Positions 60,097-64,000 of a DNA stretch of 64,000 nucleotides are shown piece after piece (within the stretch, counting starts at the first letter, position 1; every line of letters begins with the position of its first letter). The notes beneath the pieces were generated by a model. It saw only the letters and a list, made by a program, of their open reading frames with translations. It had not been told where the DNA came from and searched no databases. The DNA is taken from positions 48,982,747-49,046,746 of the forward strand of contig CM037870.1 of the NCBI GenBank assembly GCA_021292105.1, written 5' to 3'. The translations under genes and the position numbers were made by a program. The DNA comes from Anadara kagoshimensis. Lineage: Eukaryota > Mollusca > Bivalvia > Arcoida > Arcidae.

Positions 60097-60238
60097 CTAG
60101 GTTGCATATAGACCCAAATTATCTGCCTCAATGATGGCAGGACTTTTTTTAATATTGCTACCATTGTAGTAATACACAATGTATAACAAAATAATATACC
60201 ATCGGTAAGGCAGATAATTCGCACTAGGTTGCATAAGG
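60097..60238. mobile_element. Small inverted-repeat element with flanking 12-bp direct repeat
   Basis: AATTATCTGCCTCAATGATGG is matched on the other strand by AATTATCTGCCTTACCGATGG (17 of 21), about 103 bp end to end. CTAGGTTGCATA occurs directly on both sides (60098 and 60226). Confidence 0.55.
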
Positions 60239-60382
60239 CCACATCTTACACTACTTAAGTTTTGCCAAAATTTTGGTACATCAAAATGCGCGCCGAGTAC
60301 TAGTAAGTGCTACTTTCACCATATGATGAGACATCGATTGCTGGAGTTGAGGGGGGAAACCACAAGCAAGCCAACACTTTTT

Positions 60383-61516
60383 GTCCCCCGCTGCAACGCG
60401 GAGCGGGGACATAGAAATGCCGGGCGTCCGTCCGTCCGTCCGTCACACTTTTTGTAAGCGCTCTCATGCCTACAAATTTTGACGGATTTTCATTAAATTT
60501 ATACCAAATGTTTATACCACTATTACCTTGGTCAAGTTCGAAAATCAGCATTGGTCGATACTTTTTGTTGGAGTTATGGGACTTTGACCACAATAATGAC
60601 TCTGTTTTATCCAAAACTTAACCTTGTAAGCGCTCTCATGCCTACAAATTTTGACGGATTTTCATTAAATTTATACCAAATGTTTATACCACTATTACCT
60701 TGGTCAAGTTCGAAAATCAGCATTGGTCGATACTTTTTGTTGGAGTTATGGGACTTTGACCACAATAATGACTCTGTTTTATCCAAAACTTAACCTTGTA
60801 AGCACTCTAATGCCTACAAATTTTGACGGATTTTCATTAAATTTATACCAAATGTTTATACCACTAATACCTTGGTCAAGTTCGAAAATCAGCATTGGTC
60901 GATACTTTTTGTTGGAGTTATGGGACTTTGACCACAATAATGACTCTGTTTTATCCAAAACTTGACCTTGTAAGCGCTCTCATGCCTACAAATTTTGATG
61001 GATTTTCAGTAAATTTATACCAAATGTTTATACCACTAATACCTTGGTCAAGTTCGAAATCAGCATTGGTCGATACTTTTTGTTGGAGTTATGGGACTTT
61101 GACCACAATAATGACTCTGTTTTATCCAAAACTTGACCTTGTAAGCGCTCTCATGCCTACAAATTTTGACGGATTTTCATTAAATTTATACCAAATGTTT
61201 ATACCACTAATACCTTGGTCAAGTTCGAAAATCAGCATTGGTCGATACTTTTTGTTGGAGTTATGGGACTTTGACCACAATAATGACTCTGTTTTATCCA
61301 AAACTTGACCTTGTAAGCGCTCTCATGCCTACAAATTTTGACGGATTTTCATTAAATTTATACCAAATGTTTATACCACTATTACCTTGGTCAAGTTCGT
61401 AAATCAGCCTTGGTCGATACTTTTTGTTGGAGTTATGGGACTTATGAGTTATGGAGTTATACAGTATACTAGTATATTGCTTGACCGGCGGGGGACCCTG
61501 GAATTCTATTCTTGTT
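60383..61516 (+). mobile_element. Hairpin-headed repeat element, family 3
   Basis: Head GTCCCCCGCTGCAACGCGGA followed by GCGGGGAC (60383-60410) is a hairpin. A (GTCC)n run follows, then six tandem units of 172 bp (starts 60454, 60626, 60798, 60970, 61141, 61313, the last partial). Near the end the arm recurs inverted as GGCGGGGGAC (61487-61496), then CTTGTT at 61511. Units differ by few bases, so this is a young expansion. Confidence 0.75.
60454..61443 (+). repeat. 172-bp tandem core repeats of family 3
   Basis: Each unit has 'gtaagcgctctcatgcctac', 'gacggattttcattaaattt', 'taccttggtcaagttcgaaa' and 'gttggagttatgggactttg'. 172 is not a multiple of three, so the short overlapping frames are not a gene. 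Confidence 0.95.
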
Positions 61517-61862
61517 TCAAATTAGTATCCATGGTATCAGCCCGACTGGGATGCATGCAAAAAGTGTTCTGGTATGTAAAGACCACTAGGTCACAGGGAC
61601 AAAAGATTATTTAAAGCTTTTCTGAAAACTCCTATTTAACTTCAAGAAAAAAACCAGCATCTCAATTAATAAGGAGATGACTGACCTTTGGAATTTGGTT
61701 CGGTTCCAACAAACATTTAATTTAATAATACAGTCAAACCCGTCTTTCAGATCACCCATATATAAGAAGGGTCCCGTAAAATTTCATCAAAATTGCCATT
61801 TGTTCATATTATTTGAACCTGCATAAAGGCCACTCTTATGGGTTCCCTTAAGTGACATTTTT

Positions 61863-61904
<42 letters not shown>

Positions 61905-62225
61905 TTATATATTAACTACAACAACACAATTCTTCTTTCATATTTTAATGACATGAAACAATGTTGACATCAATTGGGAATGTCTTTCAATAAAAATATA
62001 ACTTAAACAAACCCAACTCAGAACTCTTCATCTCCAGACTAATAGTTATAGTTAAAATATAATGAAATTATACAATATGAAACTTAATAAAAAGTTGGAC
62101 CCAACTGCATTGCAGTAATGATGGCAACAGAAATATTTTGTTTTACTTTCTCAAAGCTAATTTTTGTTGGTCAAAATTTGATCAACTACTAGTATATCTA
62201 AACCTTTCTCTCTCTATGTCACACA

Positions 62226-62267
<42 letters not shown>

Positions 62268-62639
62268 GATTGGGTGTTTACTCAGTAGGGAGCATTTAAA
62301 TGTTGATTGTCATATGTTCGAATTATAAAATATTATCAATGACATACATGATAGAAATCTTCTGTGGTTCCAAAATGAAGTGAAAATGAAAATTGTAAAT
62401 GTGGTTTAAATGTCAAAATAAGGTTAGTATTTTATCAATTAAAGACTTTAAGGTAGATGTCAAATGAGGAATGTTTTGGGTATACCAGAAGAAACTAGTC
62501 CATTAAAACTTTGCAAAAAAAAAAAAAAAAAAAAAAATGTCAATAAAATAAGATATGAGAATAGAAAGAAGATTAGCTATGGAATGCCCTCTATATATCT
62601 ACAATATTGAGCTGATATGAAAGGCCCGCTATATCTTCC
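61517..62639. other. Intergenic with simple repeats
   Basis: (AC)n at 61868-61902, (CA)n at about 62220-62264 and a poly-A run of about 23 at 62515-62537. No gene. Confidence 0.6.
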
Positions 62640-62895
62640 AGATAAAACTAGAACTGTCTCTTGAAAGCCAAATACCCCGCACCTCCAACATTTAATGCTT
62701 TTCTGCAGCCTTGACTTTTACAATATGACCTTGGTTCAAGGTCATGACACACCTTCGGACCATGGAGATTATTCATATGAAGTTTAATGACAGTCCTCCA
62801 AAGCAGCTATGAGATATGGCCCGAACACGATTTTACACGGACAGATGGACAGACAGACATGGTGATTCCTATATACCCCCCCCCCCTCAAAACTA
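62640..62895. repeat. Dispersed repeat end, sixth hairpin-type family (3' or 5' end only)
   Basis: 'caaggtcatgacacaccttc', 'gtttaatgacagtcctccaa', 'gagatatggcccgaacacga', 'acacggacagatggacagac' and a C-rich run at 62875. The phrase style (drug-like 'gacagacagac' plus 'tatacccccccc') matches the heads of the other hairpin-headed families. Only one end is preserved. Confidence 0.4.
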
Positions 62896-64000
62896 GTTTG
62901 AAAAAAAGATTGATGTTAATAAAAACAAGTGATGAAAACCAATGTATTGCACTCTTTCATCAAATAAGAAGATACTATAGCTTATCTTTGTGATATATTC
63001 TTTACAAGACTGGTATTTATACATGTATATATACTTTCGATATTTCAATTCATTTCTGTATCGTAATATTATTCACTTTACAGATCTTCGCATATACTCC
63101 TGTTTTAAAATTACACAGCATACTCAATTACATCATTTATATATGTGATATGCAAGACAAAAACCATACTTTTGGGCCATTTAATCCATTTGAAGATTTA
63201 TGTTTCTATTCAAACTATATCAGTTTCTGATTCAGATGACATACAAAATGTACAAAAAATGTAATTAGTGTGCTCAGAATCATTATTAAATGTTATGTGT
63301 ACCAGTACCTACAATTGAAAAATTATTTTAACAGTTTGCACACTTTATGATATTTCAGTTGTTTTAGAAGAAAATAATTGTCTTTATAACATTTACATGT
63401 ACAATTAATTTGAAATTCATTTGAGTGTGAATTTCAAATGTGGATTTCTAATAAGTATGTGCAGCAAAACTGAAATTTCGCTTGACAGGTCACATATATA
63501 AATTTACATGTTTGAGACCAGTGTAGAATCTACCTGAGAATAAGAAAATATTGTTAATTACTGGTATCATGAAAATTATACAAACTCATCACAGTCTATC
63601 TGTAAATAATCTGAACATAAGAGTACTTTTGTCAAGTTTCCGTGCAAGATAAATTAATAAAATAGAATTTAAGCTAAAACTTCTTGTGTATGTATTGAAG
63701 CACTTTTATTTGATAAACAATATATTTTGAAAATATATTGAATAAAATCAGAAATCAGTTACCATTTCTGTTGAATGTTTTCATTTGTTTTATGACTAGA
63801 TAGTGTGTGATACACAAATGACAAATAGGTAACAAAAATAAAGTACATGTATCTATGTATCTATATCACAAGTGTCTTAACTCATCTGTTAACCCCAACC
63901 CCTAGCACCTCCGAATACTGACACTAACACTATATATAAAGTAAACTTTTCTTGGTTAATGTTTACAATCTTCTAATTATACCAATATTCTAATAAATCT
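62896..64000. other. Intergenic, nothing recognised
   Basis: AT-rich sequence to the window end. No coding or repeat feature was supported. Confidence 0.4.

Noticed and set aside
60551-61308. Series of 80-137 codon plus-strand frames
   Set aside because: They repeat with the 172-bp tandem unit, which is not a multiple of three, so frame and stops shift. No gene.

Overview
The window is AT-rich animal nuclear DNA, most likely from a bivalve mollusc or a close lophotrochozoan. This is inferred from spliced genes with GT/AG introns, from dense families of hairpin-headed repeats whose core is tandem units of about 130-170 bp (a layout known from oyster 'pearl'-type elements), and from tRNA-like SINEs and decayed LINEs. 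No species can be named from sequence alone.

Four host loci are recognisable. (1) The 3' part of a plus-strand ADAM/ADAMTS-like membrane protein gene, 11 exons from 35267 to 44709: Cys-rich domain, three six-cysteine modules, Thr/Pro mucin stalk, transmembrane helix, proline-rich tail. Its protease exons are not visible. (2) The large last exon of a minus-strand galactose 3-O-sulfotransferase (GAL3ST family), 47411-48491. (3) A complete three-exon minus-strand MFSD4B/NaGLT1-like sugar transporter, 52231-55764, 497 aa by joining the exons. (4) A decayed, intronless TRIM (RING/B-box/NHL-like) copy, 57362-59150.

The first 30 kb is almost wholly mobile DNA. One LINE carrying a GGCCC-flanked element ends at 6.8 kb. 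A 4.6 kb hairpin-headed element lies at 7.75-12.3 kb. The region 14.7-24.1 kb is a deep nest: a LINE is split at its reverse transcriptase by an 8.2 kb element ('A', 15651-23886) with TGTGGGAC termini and GGGCC flanks. A in turn holds a SINE split by a small THAP-domain transposon with near-8-bp flanking repeats, a hairpin-headed element, and a 4.0 kb element ('B', 19812-23846, TACT flanks) sitting inside A's right terminal repeat. At 25072-28328 long inverted repeats enclose a decayed gene of the widespread 'THEEADTR' invertebrate family, which suggests that this family travels as a DNA transposon. A worn Ty3/gypsy fossil follows at 28.8-29.75 kb.

From 30154 to 34875 there is a 63-bp satellite (21 codons per unit, open on the minus strand) with a 461-bp higher-order period, directly upstream of the first visible ADAM-like exon. 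From 36.9 to 60 kb the genes are peppered with about a dozen truncated copies of one retroelement 3' end, several SINEs, MITE-like inverted repeats and further hairpin-headed elements. The most striking unifying observation is that at least five otherwise unrelated repeat families here share one plan: a 5' hairpin whose first arm recurs inverted near the 3' end, mostly followed by TTGTT.
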